DNA from: Acidilobaceae archaeon UBA162
GTDB taxonomy: Archaea; Thermoproteota; Thermoprotei_A; Sulfolobales; Acidilobaceae
Length of the DNA: 27,677 nucleotides
Direction: 5' to 3'
Assembly (NCBI GenBank): GCA_002496425.1
Contig: DAJS01000023.1
Location: 62,773-90,449, forward strand
Positions 7,107 to 15,334 of the stretch are shown here, piece after piece. The position numbers were made by a program, and so were the translations under genes. How positions within the stretch are numbered: the stretch's first letter is position 1; each line of letters starts with the position of its first letter. The notes beneath the pieces are model-generated. The model did no database searches. It worked only from the letters and a program-made list of their open reading frames with translations, and was not told where the DNA came from.

Positions 7107-7760
7107 TTGCTGCGCTCCAGCGAGTCCATAGCGGCCATGGCGCTTGAGTCCATGGGCTTCAGGGTGGTGCAGCTCCACCGCAAGGTCTCAATAGATGGCG
7201 TTGACGTATCTGACATTGATATTGTAGCTGAGAAGGACGGGCAGGACTATGCCGTTGAGGTCAAGGCTGGCTACATTGACGTCTCGGCCATAAGGCAAGC
7301 ATATGTGAACTCAGTGCTGACCGGCATGAAGCCCCTGGTAATAGCCAGGGGGTTCTCTGATGAAGGGGCCAAACTGTTGGCCCAAAGGCTTGGGGTTGAA
7401 GTTATAGTCCTCCCTGACCTGCTCTACTCTAAGCCTGACGAGCTCAGGGAGCTGGTGAAGGATGCAGTGGAGGAGGCTCTGGCTAGGCTTCTGGAGCCCT
7501 TGAGCTCCTGCGGCTCCCTGGGCCCAGAGGATGTTAAGGTCCTCGAGGCGCTCGCTTCAGCAAGGGACTTTGCAGAGGCAGCCCAGGCGCTGGGCACCAC
7601 ACCTGACGGCCTTGTCAGGATAGTGGAGTCTATGAGACAGAGAGGGCTGTTGCCGAGGGGCAGCTTTAGGGCGCTCAGGGCAGCCGCTATGATACTCCTC
7701 TTCTGCGAGAGGGCTAGCCCAAGGCAAGAGAGGATGGGCAACGCCAAGGCTAAGCCATAA
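7107..7760 (+). CDS. PD-(D/E)XK-like (RecB-type) nuclease with C-terminal helical domain
   Basis: A 217-residue protein. The N-terminal 100 residues look like an archaeal restriction-endonuclease fold: a first helix with a glutamate (E6), then VSDIDIVAEKDGQDYAVEVKAG, in which D38 and E51-x-K53 form the metal-binding D...ExK signature. Strands LVIARGF and VEVIVLPDLL follow. Residues about 135-190 (DVKVLEALASARDFAEAAQ ... LVRIVESMRQRGLL) read as a helix-turn-helix-like module. Crenarchaea carry similar proteins often labelled RecB-like; the DNA substrate is unknown. TTG at 7107 is supported by the TATA box at 7069-7080. The gene stands alone between a hydrolase and an ABC transporter, with no methyltransferase, so a restriction-modification role has no support here. 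Confidence 0.68.
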   Translation: MLRSSESIAAMALESMGFRVVQLHRKVSIDGVDVSDIDIVAEKDGQDYAVEVKAGYIDVSAIRQAYVNSVLTGMKPLVIARGFSDEGAKLLAQRLGVEVIVLPDLLYSKPDELRELVKDAVEEALARLLEPLSSCGSLGPEDVKVLEALASARDFAEAAQALGTTPDGLVRIVESMRQRGLLPRGSFRALRAAAMILLFCERASPRQERMGNAKAKP

Positions 7761-7775
7761 ATATTCTACTAGGTG

Positions 7776-7785
7776 TCTGTTATAT
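7776..7785 (+). promoter_or_regulatory. TATA box for the ABC exporter operon
   Basis: CTGTTATATT is centred about 24 bases before the GTG/ATG start at 7801/7804, suggesting a leaderless transcript. A second A/T element (ATAAATATT, around 7757-7765) lies further upstream and could be an alternative. Confidence 0.45.
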
Positions 7786-7800
7786 TGACAGCTAAACTAG

Positions 7801-8751
7801 GTGATGATAACGGAGGAGGCCATAAGGACTGAGTCCCTGACCAGGACGTTCAAGGTAAAGTCACTGGAGGTCAAGGCTCTCGACTCCGTTGACATCTTGA
7901 CTAGGCTCGGCCAGGTGGTGGCCCTCGTGGGCCCCAACGGCAGCGGGAAGACGACCCTAATCAAGATACTGTCAACTCTTCTCCTCCCGACGTCAGGCAG
8001 GGCCTACGTGATGGGCCGTGATGTGACCAGGGATGTCAGGGAGGTCAGGGCGAGCCTAGGGCTCGTGCTTGCCAGCGAGAGGCTCTTCTACTACAGGCTC
8101 ACGGGCCTTGAGAACCTGGTCTTCTTTGCCACGCTCTACAACATAAGCCTTGGCGATGCCAAGAAGAGGGCAAGGGAGCTCCTAGAGCTTGTTGGGCTGG
8201 GCAAGTGGGCTGAAGTGCAGTACATGAAGTATAGCCTCGGCATGCAGAGGAGGCTGGCCCTGGCCAGGGCGCTGATTCATGACCCGCCAGTGCTCCTCCT
8301 CGACGAGCCTACGCTGGGCCTTGATCCCATCTCTGCCAGGGAGCTCAGGAGCCTCATCAAGTCCCTAGCCAGGGATAAGTCGGTTCTCTTCAGCAGCCAT
8401 TATATGAGTGAGGTGGAGGATCTAGCTGACTATGTCTACGTTATCAAGTACGGCAGAATTATCGCAAGCGGCACGCCGTCAGAGCTCAGGGAATCCGTGG
8501 GAAGTGTTGTGGAGCTTAACGTGCCCCTCGAGAGAGTGCCGAGGGACATGATCAGGTTCGTGGTCTTCGTGAGGGATGGGAGGGCCAGGCTCAGGGTGCC
8601 CAAGAGGCTCGCCGAGGGCCTTGACGGCTCGGCCGAGGTAATAGCGGAGGACAGGGCGTCACTGGAGGACGTGTACGCCTACCTGATTGGCGAGGAGACC
8701 ATGGAGATAGATCACAGGAGTAGGGGGTGGGGCTGGAGGAGGGGAAGGTGA
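7801..8751 (+). CDS. ABC transporter ATP-binding protein (ABC-2 exporter type)
   Basis: Cytoplasmic ATPase of an ABC exporter, 316 residues. It has Walker A GPNGSGKTT (residues 44-52), a Q-loop region near VLASERLFYY, a signature in the variant form YSLGMQRR (S145-Q149, in place of LSGGQ), Walker B VLLLDEP (D168, E169) and the switch histidine in FSSHYMSEVEDLAD (H200). A C-terminal domain from about residue 225 and a basic tail (RSRGWGWRRGR) complete it. This arrangement matches the DrrA/CcmA-like group that exports drugs, lipids or sugars. GTG at 7801 or ATG at 7804 are both possible starts. The permease gene begins 8 bases after the stop, so the two form an operon. Substrate unknown. Confidence 0.92.
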   Translation: MMITEEAIRTESLTRTFKVKSLEVKALDSVDILTRLGQVVALVGPNGSGKTTLIKILSTLLLPTSGRAYVMGRDVTRDVREVRASLGLVLASERLFYYRLTGLENLVFFATLYNISLGDAKKRARELLELVGLGKWAEVQYMKYSLGMQRRLALARALIHDPPVLLLDEPTLGLDPISARELRSLIKSLARDKSVLFSSHYMSEVEDLADYVYVIKYGRIIASGTPSELRESVGSVVELNVPLERVPRDMIRFVVFVRDGRARLRVPKRLAEGLDGSAEVIAEDRASLEDVYAYLIGEETMEIDHRSRGWGWRRGR

Positions 8752-8758
8752 GGGTGAC

Positions 8759-9592
8759 ATGAGCCTAGCGCATAGGCTCAGGATAATAGAGGCCAGGCTC
8801 TACGGCTACGTCTACCTAAGGGGCTTCAGGGTCTGGTCAACCTACAGGACTCAGATAGCCCTCAACGTGCTCAGCTGGGTACTGCCCGTGTTCACCTATT
8901 ATTTCACCGGAACCGCCCTCGGGGCTAAGATAGTCAGCGGCATGGGCCTCGAGCCCCATGAGTACACGCCGTTCGTAGTCATAGGGCTGGCCTTCCAGGG
9001 CTATGTGTCCTCTGTGGTGACCACGATAAGCGGCAGACTGAGGAACGAGCAGCTCATGGGAACCATAGAGTACTACCTCATGACTCAGAGCGGGGTCTTT
9101 GGCATGTTGATCTACTCGGCCCTATGGGGCTTCATAATGAACTCGATAAACATGGCCGTGACCCTTGCCATAGGCTACGGTCTTGGGGTGAGGTATATGG
9201 CTTCAGGCGCCCTGGCAGCTGTCATAGTAACCGCTGAGCTGCTCCTGGCCACCCTAGGGCTGTCAATGATGGCTGGAGGCATAGTAATGATAGTCAAGCA
9301 GGGCAACCCCATATCGTTCTTCTTCTCGACGGTGACGACCCTGATAGCCGGCACGGTGTTCCCAATAACTGTCATGCCTAGGTGGCTCCAATACGTAAGC
9401 TGGTCCGTGCCCCTAACCCCAGCCCTTGAGGCCCTGAGGCTCGCCCTGCTTCAGGGCTATGGGGTCCTGGCGCTGTCAAGACTTGAGCTCATACTCCTTG
9501 TGTACGCTGTGGTACTGTTGCCCCTTGGGGCCCTATTCTACAAGGTTGGGTTTGACATGGCTAGGAAGGCCGGGACCTTGAGCGAGTACTAG
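8759..9592 (+). CDS. ABC-2 type transporter permease
   Basis: Integral membrane partner of the preceding ATPase, 277 residues with about six hydrophobic helices. An N-terminal amphipathic segment (RLRIIEARLYGYVYLRGF) precedes the first helix, as in ABC-2 permeases. The family-typical FPITVMPRWLQYVSWSVPLT segment (around residues 200-220) is present before the last helices. ATG at 8759 follows GGTGAGGGTGAC, a strong ribosome binding site that overlaps the ATPase stop region, so the genes are likely co-translated. A homodimer is likely since no second permease gene is present. The stop codon lies within the 12-base palindrome AGTACTAGTACT. Confidence 0.88.
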   Translation: MSLAHRLRIIEARLYGYVYLRGFRVWSTYRTQIALNVLSWVLPVFTYYFTGTALGAKIVSGMGLEPHEYTPFVVIGLAFQGYVSSVVTTISGRLRNEQLMGTIEYYLMTQSGVFGMLIYSALWGFIMNSINMAVTLAIGYGLGVRYMASGALAAVIVTAELLLATLGLSMMAGGIVMIVKQGNPISFFFSTVTTLIAGTVFPITVMPRWLQYVSWSVPLTPALEALRLALLQGYGVLALSRLELILLVYAVVLLPLGALFYKVGFDMARKAGTLSEY

Positions 9593-9614
9593 TACTAAGG
9601 TTGGGTTGCATCTC

Positions 9615-9919
9615 TTAGAAACCTACCCCTCTTAGGATCGTTATACCAAGCTCCGTAGATTGAAACTCTGCATCATCTATAGCGGTTCTCAGCGACCTTT
9701 GATGGTACTTTGAAACCCCCTTAATCTCTAGTAAAGCTCGTAGCAGACTAAATCAGGTATTTTCTTCTTGTTCTGGTTCGAATCCACACCTTTCTCCTTC
9801 AACCAGTATAAAACATGTCTTAGTGCCTTCACGCAGTTGTTTGATAGGCCTAGGAGGGGTTGAGAGAGGTCAACATTCATCGCAACACTAGCTCTGAGAG
9901 CTGACGCCTCTCCACCCAA
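9615..9919 (-). pseudogene. Probable frameshifted remnant of a small gene, about 101 residues if restored
   Basis: On the minus strand a frame runs 63 codons from TTG 9919 to a TAG, with an amphipathic stretch NNCVKALRHVLYWLKEKG. If one T is restored in the TTT run at 9750-9752, the frame passes into a second open stretch (FSLLRALLEIKGVSKYHQRS ... GITILRGVGF) ending at TAA 9615-9617, for about 101 residues in all, mostly helical. Both halves look protein-like, which suggests a single-base deletion rather than chance. I recognise no family. GTTTAAAC-type A/T sequence lies about 26 bases upstream of the TTG. It could also be two random frames, or a sequencing error in a live gene. Confidence 0.35.
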
Positions 9920-10048
9920 TCATGAATTATTTTAAGAATAAATGGGCGTTTAAACCCTCATCACCGCCCAAGGGGTGAGGCTTTCAACGTTTTGTTAAGC
10001 TCAACTTAGGGCCTAATGCCCGGGGTTCTTGACGTCGCTCAAGTAATG

Positions 10049-10058
10049 CCTTAAAATT
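10049..10058 (+). promoter_or_regulatory. TATA box for aconitase
   Basis: CCTTAAAATT is centred about 34 bases before the TTG at 10088. It overlaps the earlier TTG at 10058, which therefore is unlikely to be in the transcript. Confidence 0.5.
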
Positions 10059-10087
10059 TGCCAAGCCTCAGGCTACCGGGCAGAGCC

Positions 10088-12778
10088 TTGAGGTCTGACC
10101 TAGAGCAGGCCCTTGAGAAGATAGACACATACATGGGCACCGCTACCATAGTTAACTTGCGTAGACTTGAAGAGATGGGCATTGCCAAGGTCTCCCGCAT
10201 GCCTTACTCGATAAGGATCCTGCTTGAGGACATTGTGAGGAACTACGACGGCTTTGTCGTGAGGGATGAGGATGTCGACGCCATAGTTAACTGGAAGGAG
10301 AGCGCAGGCAAGAAGGAGATACCATTTCTACCCGCCAGGGTTGTGATGCAAGACCTCACCGGCGTGCCAGCTGTCGTAGACCTGGCAGCCATGAGAGATG
10401 CCTTCAAGGCCATGGGCAAGGACCCCTCCAAAGTCAACCCCTTAATACCCGTTAACCTGATAATAGACCACAGCGTCCAGGTTGACTATTATGGCACCTC
10501 CCTGGCACTGAAGAAGAACATGGAGAGGGAGTTCAGCAGGAACGCTGAGAGGTACAGGTTCCTCAAGTGGGCCCAGAAGTCCTTCCAGAACTTCAGTGTT
10601 GTGCCACCTGGCAAGGGCATAATACATCAGGTTAACCTGGAGTACCTGGCCAAGGTCGTCTGGCTTGGCAACAACAGCAAGAGAGGTCTGATGGCATATC
10701 CTGACAGCGTCCTTGGTACTGACAGCCACACAACCATGATAAACGGCCTTAGCGTGTTCGGCTGGGGCGTGGGCGGCATTGAGGCTGAGGCCGTGCTCCT
10801 TGGCCAGCCCTACTACATGCTAGTGCCTCCAGTTGTCGGAGTCAGGCTAGTCGGTGAGCCAAAGGAGGGTATAACCCCCACGGACATAGTGCTTTACATA
10901 ACTGAGCTGCTCAGGAGGAAGGGTGTCGTCGGCAAGTTTGTCGAGTACTTTGGGCCTGGCCTGAAGGTCCTCAGCGTGCCTGACAGGGCTACGATAGCAA
11001 ACATGTCGCCCGAGTACGGCGCTACCATGGGCTTCTTCCCTATCGATGACGCTACGATAGCCTACCTGATGGCTACTGGCAGGGATCCAAGGCACGTGAG
11101 CCTGGTAGCAGAGTATGCCAAGAGGGTAGGTCTCTGGTACGACCCCTCGGTTCCTGAGCCTGAGTACTCCGATGTTGTTGAGGTTGACCTGAGCAAGGTG
11201 GAGCCATCAATAGCTGGCCCCGCACACCCTGAGGACAGGATACCGCTCTCCCAGGCCAGGGAGAGGCTTAGCAAGATAATCCTGGACTTCACATCAAAGG
11301 CCAAGAGGGAGAGGAAGACAGCTACGCTGACAATAGACGGCGAGAGCTACCAGGTCGGCGACGGTATGGTAATAATCGCCGCCATAACCAGCTGCACTAA
11401 CACCAGCAACCCGACCAACATGGTCGCTGCTGGCCTGTTGGCCAAGAAGGCTGTAGAGAGGGGCCTGAGGACAAAGCCGTGGGTCAAGACCAGCAACGCG
11501 CCTGGCAGCAGGGTTGTGACGGAGTACCTCACCAGGCTCGGCCTAATGCCCTACCTGGAGGCCCTGGGCTTCCACATAACTGGCTATGGCTGCACCGTCT
11601 GCATAGGGAACACAGGCCCGCTGAGGAAGGAGGTGGAGGAGTTCGTTAGGAAGGAGGGCATCTACACGGCTGCCGTCCTGAGCGGCAATAGGAACTTCGA
11701 GGGCAGGATACACCCGCTGGCCACCGGCGCCTTCCTGGCCTCCCCGCCGCTTGTGGTTGCCTACGCTATAGCCGGCAGGATAGACATAGACTTCGACAGC
11801 GAGCCTCTGGGCTACGACCCTAACGGGGAGCCCGTCTACCTCAAGGACATATGGCCATCTGCCGAGGAGGTCAGCAAGTACGTCGAGGCTGCCCTGGATC
11901 CGAAGGAGTTCCAGGCTAAGTATGCCGATGTGTTCGAAGGCACCGAGGAGTGGAATAATCTCGAGGCCCCTGCCTCGGCCACCTTTGAGTGGGACCCCAA
12001 GAGCACCTACATCAGAAGCCCGCCGTTCTTTGAGGGCATGAAGGAGGAGCCTGAGCCGCTGGAGGACATAAAGGGTGCCAGGGTCCTTATCTACGCCCCT
12101 GACAGGATAAGCACTGATCACATAAGCCCTGCCGGCGCCATAAACCCCAGCTCCAAGGCCGGCCAGTACCTTCTGAACCTCGGCCTTAGGCCTGAAGAGC
12201 TTAACACCTGCGGCAGCAGGAGGGGCAACCATGAGGTTATGATGAGGTGCACTTTCGACAACCCCAAGTTCAGGAACCTGCTGGTACCTGACAGGGTAGG
12301 CGGCTGGACTGTCTACTGGCCAACCAAGGAGATCATGCATGTCTTCGATGCCGCCATGAAGTATAAGGATGCAGGCATACCTGTAATTGTGCTCGGTAGG
12401 GACCAATATGGCGTCGGCAGCAGCAGGGACTGGGCAGCCAAGGGGCCATACCTGCTGGGCGTCAGGGCCGTGCTGGCCAAGAACTTCGAGAGGATACACA
12501 GGAGCAACTTGGTCGGCATGGGCATAATACCGCTTGAGTTCATGCCTGGCGAGGGTCCTGATGAGCTCGGGCTTAATGGCAGCGAAGTATATGATATCAT
12601 AGGTATCAAGGACCTGACCCCCGGCAAGGTAGTTACCGTGAGGGCCACCAAGCCTGACGGGAAGGTCATAGAGTTCAAGGCCAAGGCCAGGGTCGACACG
12701 CCTATAGAGGTTGAATATATCAAGCATGGAGGCATACTTCACTACATGCTCAGGAAGCTGGCCAAGGAGAGCAGTTGA
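10088..12778 (+). CDS. acnA: Aconitate hydratase, AcnA/IRP1 type
   Basis: Citric acid cycle enzyme interconverting citrate and isocitrate through a [4Fe-4S] cluster; about 896 residues, the normal size for the AcnA group. Recognisable segments are ARVVMQDLTGVPAVVDLAAM, FSVVPPGKGIIHQVNLEYLA, LGTDSHTTMINGLSVFGWGV, the first cluster cysteine in SCTNTSNPTN (C436) and the other two in GYGCTVCIGN (C502, C505), close to the positions in E. coli AcnA. The swivelling C-terminal domain has DRISTDHISPAGAI and GRDQYGVGSSRDWAAKGP. I use TTG 10088 because of the TATA position and because the N-terminus then matches AcnA length; TTG 10058 would add ten residues. It stands alone as a transcription unit. Confidence 0.96.
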   Translation: MRSDLEQALEKIDTYMGTATIVNLRRLEEMGIAKVSRMPYSIRILLEDIVRNYDGFVVRDEDVDAIVNWKESAGKKEIPFLPARVVMQDLTGVPAVVDLAAMRDAFKAMGKDPSKVNPLIPVNLIIDHSVQVDYYGTSLALKKNMEREFSRNAERYRFLKWAQKSFQNFSVVPPGKGIIHQVNLEYLAKVVWLGNNSKRGLMAYPDSVLGTDSHTTMINGLSVFGWGVGGIEAEAVLLGQPYYMLVPPVVGVRLVGEPKEGITPTDIVLYITELLRRKGVVGKFVEYFGPGLKVLSVPDRATIANMSPEYGATMGFFPIDDATIAYLMATGRDPRHVSLVAEYAKRVGLWYDPSVPEPEYSDVVEVDLSKVEPSIAGPAHPEDRIPLSQARERLSKIILDFTSKAKRERKTATLTIDGESYQVGDGMVIIAAITSCTNTSNPTNMVAAGLLAKKAVERGLRTKPWVKTSNAPGSRVVTEYLTRLGLMPYLEALGFHITGYGCTVCIGNTGPLRKEVEEFVRKEGIYTAAVLSGNRNFEGRIHPLATGAFLASPPLVVAYAIAGRIDIDFDSEPLGYDPNGEPVYLKDIWPSAEEVSKYVEAALDPKEFQAKYADVFEGTEEWNNLEAPASATFEWDPKSTYIRSPPFFEGMKEEPEPLEDIKGARVLIYAPDRISTDHISPAGAINPSSKAGQYLLNLGLRPEELNTCGSRRGNHEVMMRCTFDNPKFRNLLVPDRVGGWTVYWPTKEIMHVFDAAMKYKDAGIPVIVLGRDQYGVGSSRDWAAKGPYLLGVRAVLAKNFERIHRSNLVGMGIIPLEFMPGEGPDELGLNGSEVYDIIGIKDLTPGKVVTVRATKPDGKVIEFKAKARVDTPIEVEYIKHGGILHYMLRKLAKESS

Positions 12779-12798
12779 AGCAAAAAAATTAGCTATTA

Positions 12799-12807
12799 AC
12801 TCTTTTC
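12799..12807 (+). terminator. T-rich terminator after aconitase
   Basis: The pyrimidine-rich tract AACTCTTTTC, about 20 bases past the stop, is followed by a run of A residues, giving a weak CTTTT/AAAAG fold-back. It is a plausible archaeal terminator. Confidence 0.35.
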
Positions 12808-12825
12808 AAAAAAGGTTACCGGAGG

Positions 12826-12840
12826 GTGGGGGTTCCCCAC
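12826..12840 (+). repeat. Perfect 6-bp hairpin GTGGGG-GTT-CCCCAC
   Basis: A perfect six-pair G/C stem with a three-base loop in the gap between aconitase and the geranylgeranyl-reductase-family gene, about 20 bases before the TATA box of the latter. It could be part of the aconitase 3' end or a protein-binding site. Confidence 0.5.
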
Positions 12841-12860
12841 ATTGGTTCCACTAGGCCGAG

Positions 12861-12870
12861 GTATATATGC
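12861..12870 (+). promoter_or_regulatory. TATA box for the geranylgeranyl-reductase-family gene
   Basis: GTATATATGC is centred about 33 bases before the TTG at 12898; AGGCAGG just before the TTG can serve as ribosome binding site. Confidence 0.6.
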
Positions 12871-12897
12871 CCTAGTTCTGAACACCGCTAGGCAGGC

Positions 12898-14043
12898 TTG
12901 AGGGCCGCAGTGATAGGGGCCGGGTTCTCGGGCCTGGCCCTTGCTAACAGGCTGCTAGAGGCTGGTGTCGAGGTTGACATATATGAGGAGCATAACAAGG
13001 TTGGCTTCCCTAACCACTGCACAGGCCTTGTGTCAGCTTACACGCAAAGGCTGATAGGCAGGCCTGCAGTGTCCTCGGAGCTCGGTAGGTTCGACAGCTT
13101 CGTCATCTCCGGCCCCTCAGAGTCCGTGACCCTCAGGGCCTCCGAGCCTGTTATCAAGCTGAACAGGATCAGGCTCGAGGAGCTCATGTTGGAAGAGGCT
13201 GAGTCCAAGGGCGCCAAGGTCCACATGGGCGTGAGGGCTGGCGTGAGGCCCACAGGGGAGGTGCTGCCAGATGGGAAACGTTACGATGTCGTGATCCTGG
13301 CAGAAGGACAAATGGGCTCGCTCAGGAAGGAGCTAGGAATAGGGTCCAGCGCCAGGCCCCTCTGGGGCGTGAACCTTGAGCTTGAGGCCGAGGTTAACGG
13401 GACCTTCGTCGCTCTCTTCGATAGGAGGCTATCAGATGGGTTCTTCACCTGGCTTGTCCCGCTGAAGGGCTTCGCTATAGTGGGCACGGCAGCCAGGGAC
13501 CCGAGGTTGCTCGGAAGGCTCGTTGAGAGGGTCCAGGAGCGCTTTGGCCTGGCGGGAGCGAGAAGGCTTGGAATCTATGGGGGCCCGGTGATATCCTCAC
13601 CCCCGCCCAAGGCCGTCAGGGTTGGCAGGGTGGTAGCGGTTGGGGATGCGGCAGCCATGACCAAGCCGCTCACTGGCGGCGGCCTCTACCCCTCCGCCGA
13701 AGCTGCCGTCAGGGCTGCCAAGATGATTCTAGGGGGAGCTGACCCAGCTGACGCTGTGGAGGTTGCAGTAAAGGCTGTGCTGAGCGAGCAGGCCAAGAGC
13801 TACCGCCTGTCGAGGCTACTCCATGAGGATCCCTCTCTTGTCGACCTACTGGCAAGGGCTGCCAAGAGGTCAGGGCTTGACAGGGGCTCCGAGGGGCGCG
13901 TGGACTACGACAGGCACATGAGCGTGTTTTCACTTGCCCTCAGCAGCTCCCGCTCCCTCATTGCGGCGGCCTACTTGCTCAGAAGGCCAGCAGATGCCAT
14001 GAGGATGCTTGGCAGCGTGCTCGCCGGCTACCTGGGCCTCTAG
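12898..14043 (+). CDS. Geranylgeranyl reductase family FAD protein
   Basis: FAD-dependent reductase of 381 residues in the geranylgeranyl reductase family, which in archaea saturates the isoprenoid chains of ether lipids or quinones at the membrane. Evidence: N-terminal dinucleotide motif AVIGAGFSGLALANRLLEAG; the family cysteine in FPNHCTGLVS (about residue 41); the substrate-cavity motif as FFTWLVPLKGFAIVG; and the second FAD motif VVAVGDAAAMTKPLTGGG. The C-terminal 90 residues are helical. Paralogues are common in archaea, so I cannot say whether it acts on lipid precursors, menaquinone tails or another prenyl chain. It ends in a CTAG shared with the convergent DHH gene. Confidence 0.88.
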   Translation: MRAAVIGAGFSGLALANRLLEAGVEVDIYEEHNKVGFPNHCTGLVSAYTQRLIGRPAVSSELGRFDSFVISGPSESVTLRASEPVIKLNRIRLEELMLEEAESKGAKVHMGVRAGVRPTGEVLPDGKRYDVVILAEGQMGSLRKELGIGSSARPLWGVNLELEAEVNGTFVALFDRRLSDGFFTWLVPLKGFAIVGTAARDPRLLGRLVERVQERFGLAGARRLGIYGGPVISSPPPKAVRVGRVVAVGDAAAMTKPLTGGGLYPSAEAAVRAAKMILGGADPADAVEVAVKAVLSEQAKSYRLSRLLHEDPSLVDLLARAAKRSGLDRGSEGRVDYDRHMSVFSLALSSSRSLIAAAYLLRRPADAMRMLGSVLAGYLGL

Positions 14044-15092
14044 GCCCCTAGGAGGCTGAGCACGTCGTTCAGGGCCTCATCAAGCTTATCGCCTGGCACC
14101 TGGAGTGACACCACCATGTTGCCTGGCTCCTCCTTGGCGCCCACTGAGCGCCACTTGCTCCTAAGCCCCTCAGCAAGAGCCCTTGGGCTGAACCTGGAGC
14201 CCCTCACGTATATTCTTCCTAGGCCCACAGCGTCCTCGAGCAGTGAGAGCACCACAATATCCTCCTTAGCCTTCCTGCGGAGCTCCCTGGCCACCATGCC
14301 ACCTATCCTGAGCCTCGTGCGCGCCCTCGCCACCATTACGCCACCCCTGACCTCTGCCTCGCTGAGGGCCCTATCAATAAGCCTCCTGACCTCGTCCTCT
14401 GCCATGAGCCTCATGTTAGTCAGCCTTGGGTCGCTCATCAGGGCCTCGCAGGGATCCACGGCTCCGTAGGTGAGGGAGTAAGCCAGGCCCTCCAACACGT
14501 CGAGCTCCATGTTGGCCTCTGCCCCCCATACCTGCATGGCGCAGTCCCTTATCATGCTGAGGTCTGCCTCGGGGTCCATTCCCAGCTCCTTCATGTATGC
14601 CCTGAAGACCCTGTTATTTGGGGCCTCCTCAAGGAGGTCGCCGTATATGCTGGCTGCCACAAGCATCGGGTCATAGAAGCCGAGGGCTTCAGCGACCACA
14701 TGGGCTGCGCTAGGCCACAGGCCCTCCGGGTCGCCATTCATGGCTGGGTTATAGTAGAGGAGCCTTGAGATCCTAGGGTAGCTGGTCATGTGATGGTCTA
14801 CAACTACCACGGGTTTATTGCCTACGGCAGAAACCATGGCTGCCAGAACGTGCTGGGGTGCACTGTAGTCAAGCACGAGTACTATGTCCTTGTCAGCTGC
14901 CAAGGCCAAGAGCCTGTTCATAAACTTCTGGTCAGGCTCGTACGTGAACGGAGGCACCAGGAATGAGGCACCAGGACCCGTGAACTGAGCTGCTGTGACT
15001 GCTGCGAAGACGCCATCAGCATCCCAGTGATGAACTATTAACGGCGTCGAGGAGCTGAGCAGGGAGGCTAGCGAGTTCCTGCTGAGGCTCAA
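14040..15092 (-). CDS. DHH-family phosphoesterase (RecJ/NrnA-like)
   Basis: A 350-residue metal-dependent phosphoesterase of the DHH superfamily, whose members are single-strand exonucleases (RecJ, archaeal GAN) or small-oligonucleotide and cyclic-dinucleotide hydrolases. The motif aspartates and histidines are present: HHWDADG (H21, H22, D24, D26), LVLDYSAP (D75), VVVDHH (D99-H101) and YGDLLEEAP (D152). A DHHA1-like domain follows from about residue 240, but without a clear GGGH signature. The best start is TTG 15092, which overlaps the previous stop as TTGA and has AGGGTG upstream; GTG 15113 is also in frame. The catalytic motifs look intact, unlike the inactivated RecJ-like partner of the crenarchaeal CMG helicase. 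The exact substrate is open. Confidence 0.85.
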   Translation of the reverse strand: MSLSRNSLASLLSSSTPLIVHHWDADGVFAAVTAAQFTGPGASFLVPPFTYEPDQKFMNRLLALAADKDIVLVLDYSAPQHVLAAMVSAVGNKPVVVVDHHMTSYPRISRLLYYNPAMNGDPEGLWPSAAHVVAEALGFYDPMLVAASIYGDLLEEAPNNRVFRAYMKELGMDPEADLSMIRDCAMQVWGAEANMELDVLEGLAYSLTYGAVDPCEALMSDPRLTNMRLMAEDEVRRLIDRALSEAEVRGGVMVARARTRLRIGGMVARELRRKAKEDIVVLSLLEDAVGLGRIYVRGSRFSPRALAEGLRSKWRSVGAKEEPGNMVVSLQVPGDKLDEALNDVLSLLGA

Positions 15093-15334
15093 CCCTCGCA
15101 CCCTGAGGAGCACATCCTCAAGACGTAGTCAACTATCTCCTTAGCCTTCTCAGAGGCGTTGGGATCCTCAGATCTCTTTATCAGTATCTCCAAGTTGTCA
15201 GTCAGAGCCCTGAGGGAGTTCTGGTCACCCCTCAGGGCTGCGGTGACAAACTGCTCAAGCTCCATTAGGGCCCATGGATCCGCGTAGGCCCCATACTTAG
15301 TAAACGCCTTCCTGAGCGCGTCATGGACTCTCAA
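15089..15334 (-). CDS. Small helical protein between moaC and the DHH gene
   Basis: An 81-residue predicted all-helical protein I do not recognise. It has helices such as VHDALRKAFTKYGAY, ALMELEQFVTAALRGD and ASEKAKEIVDYVLRM, and a C-terminal cysteine pair CSSGC. I prefer TTG 15334, preceded by AAGGGTGA, over TTG 15361, which would overlap moaC by 41 bases. It overlaps the end of moaC by 14 bases, and its stop overlaps the DHH start, so it is translationally coupled on both sides and very likely real. A role with the DHH protein is only a guess from position. Confidence 0.65.
   Translation of the reverse strand: MRVHDALRKAFTKYGAYADPWALMELEQFVTAALRGDQNSLRALTDNLEILIKRSEDPNASEKAKEIVDYVLRMCSSGCEG

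Larger units (their letters stand above)
9593..10087. other. A+T-richer gap between the ABC exporter and aconitase
   Basis: About 495 bases between confident genes, visibly richer in A+T and with codon use unlike the neighbours. It contains a probable frameshifted minus-strand relic (9615-9919), an exact 11-base match to the tRNA B-box that does not belong to a foldable tRNA (9775-9785), and the aconitase promoter at its end. From 9920 to 10040 I see only scattered A/T elements and no open frame. Confidence 0.6.

Noticed and set aside
9585..9596. 12-bp perfect palindrome AGTACTAGTACT at the permease stop
   Set aside because: Short, at the end of the coding region, with no second copy or promoter nearby; likely chance.
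9658..9717. Two TTGAAAC motifs 50 bases apart, CRISPR-repeat-like ends
   Set aside because: Only seven bases match and the flanking sequence differs; there is no third unit and no cas gene.
9775..9785. Exact tRNA B-box (GGTTCGAATCC) in the 9.6-10 kb gap, possible tRNA or attachment site
   Set aside because: The T-stem has a C/C mismatch, no complementary acceptor strand is found about 70 bases upstream, and no anticodon arm can be drawn. The sequence is explained as part of the minus-strand relic frame.
11543..12742. 399-codon open frame antisense to aconitase
   Set aside because: Its openness follows from the codon bias of the aconitase gene on the other strand. It has no family motifs, and aconitase is certain.
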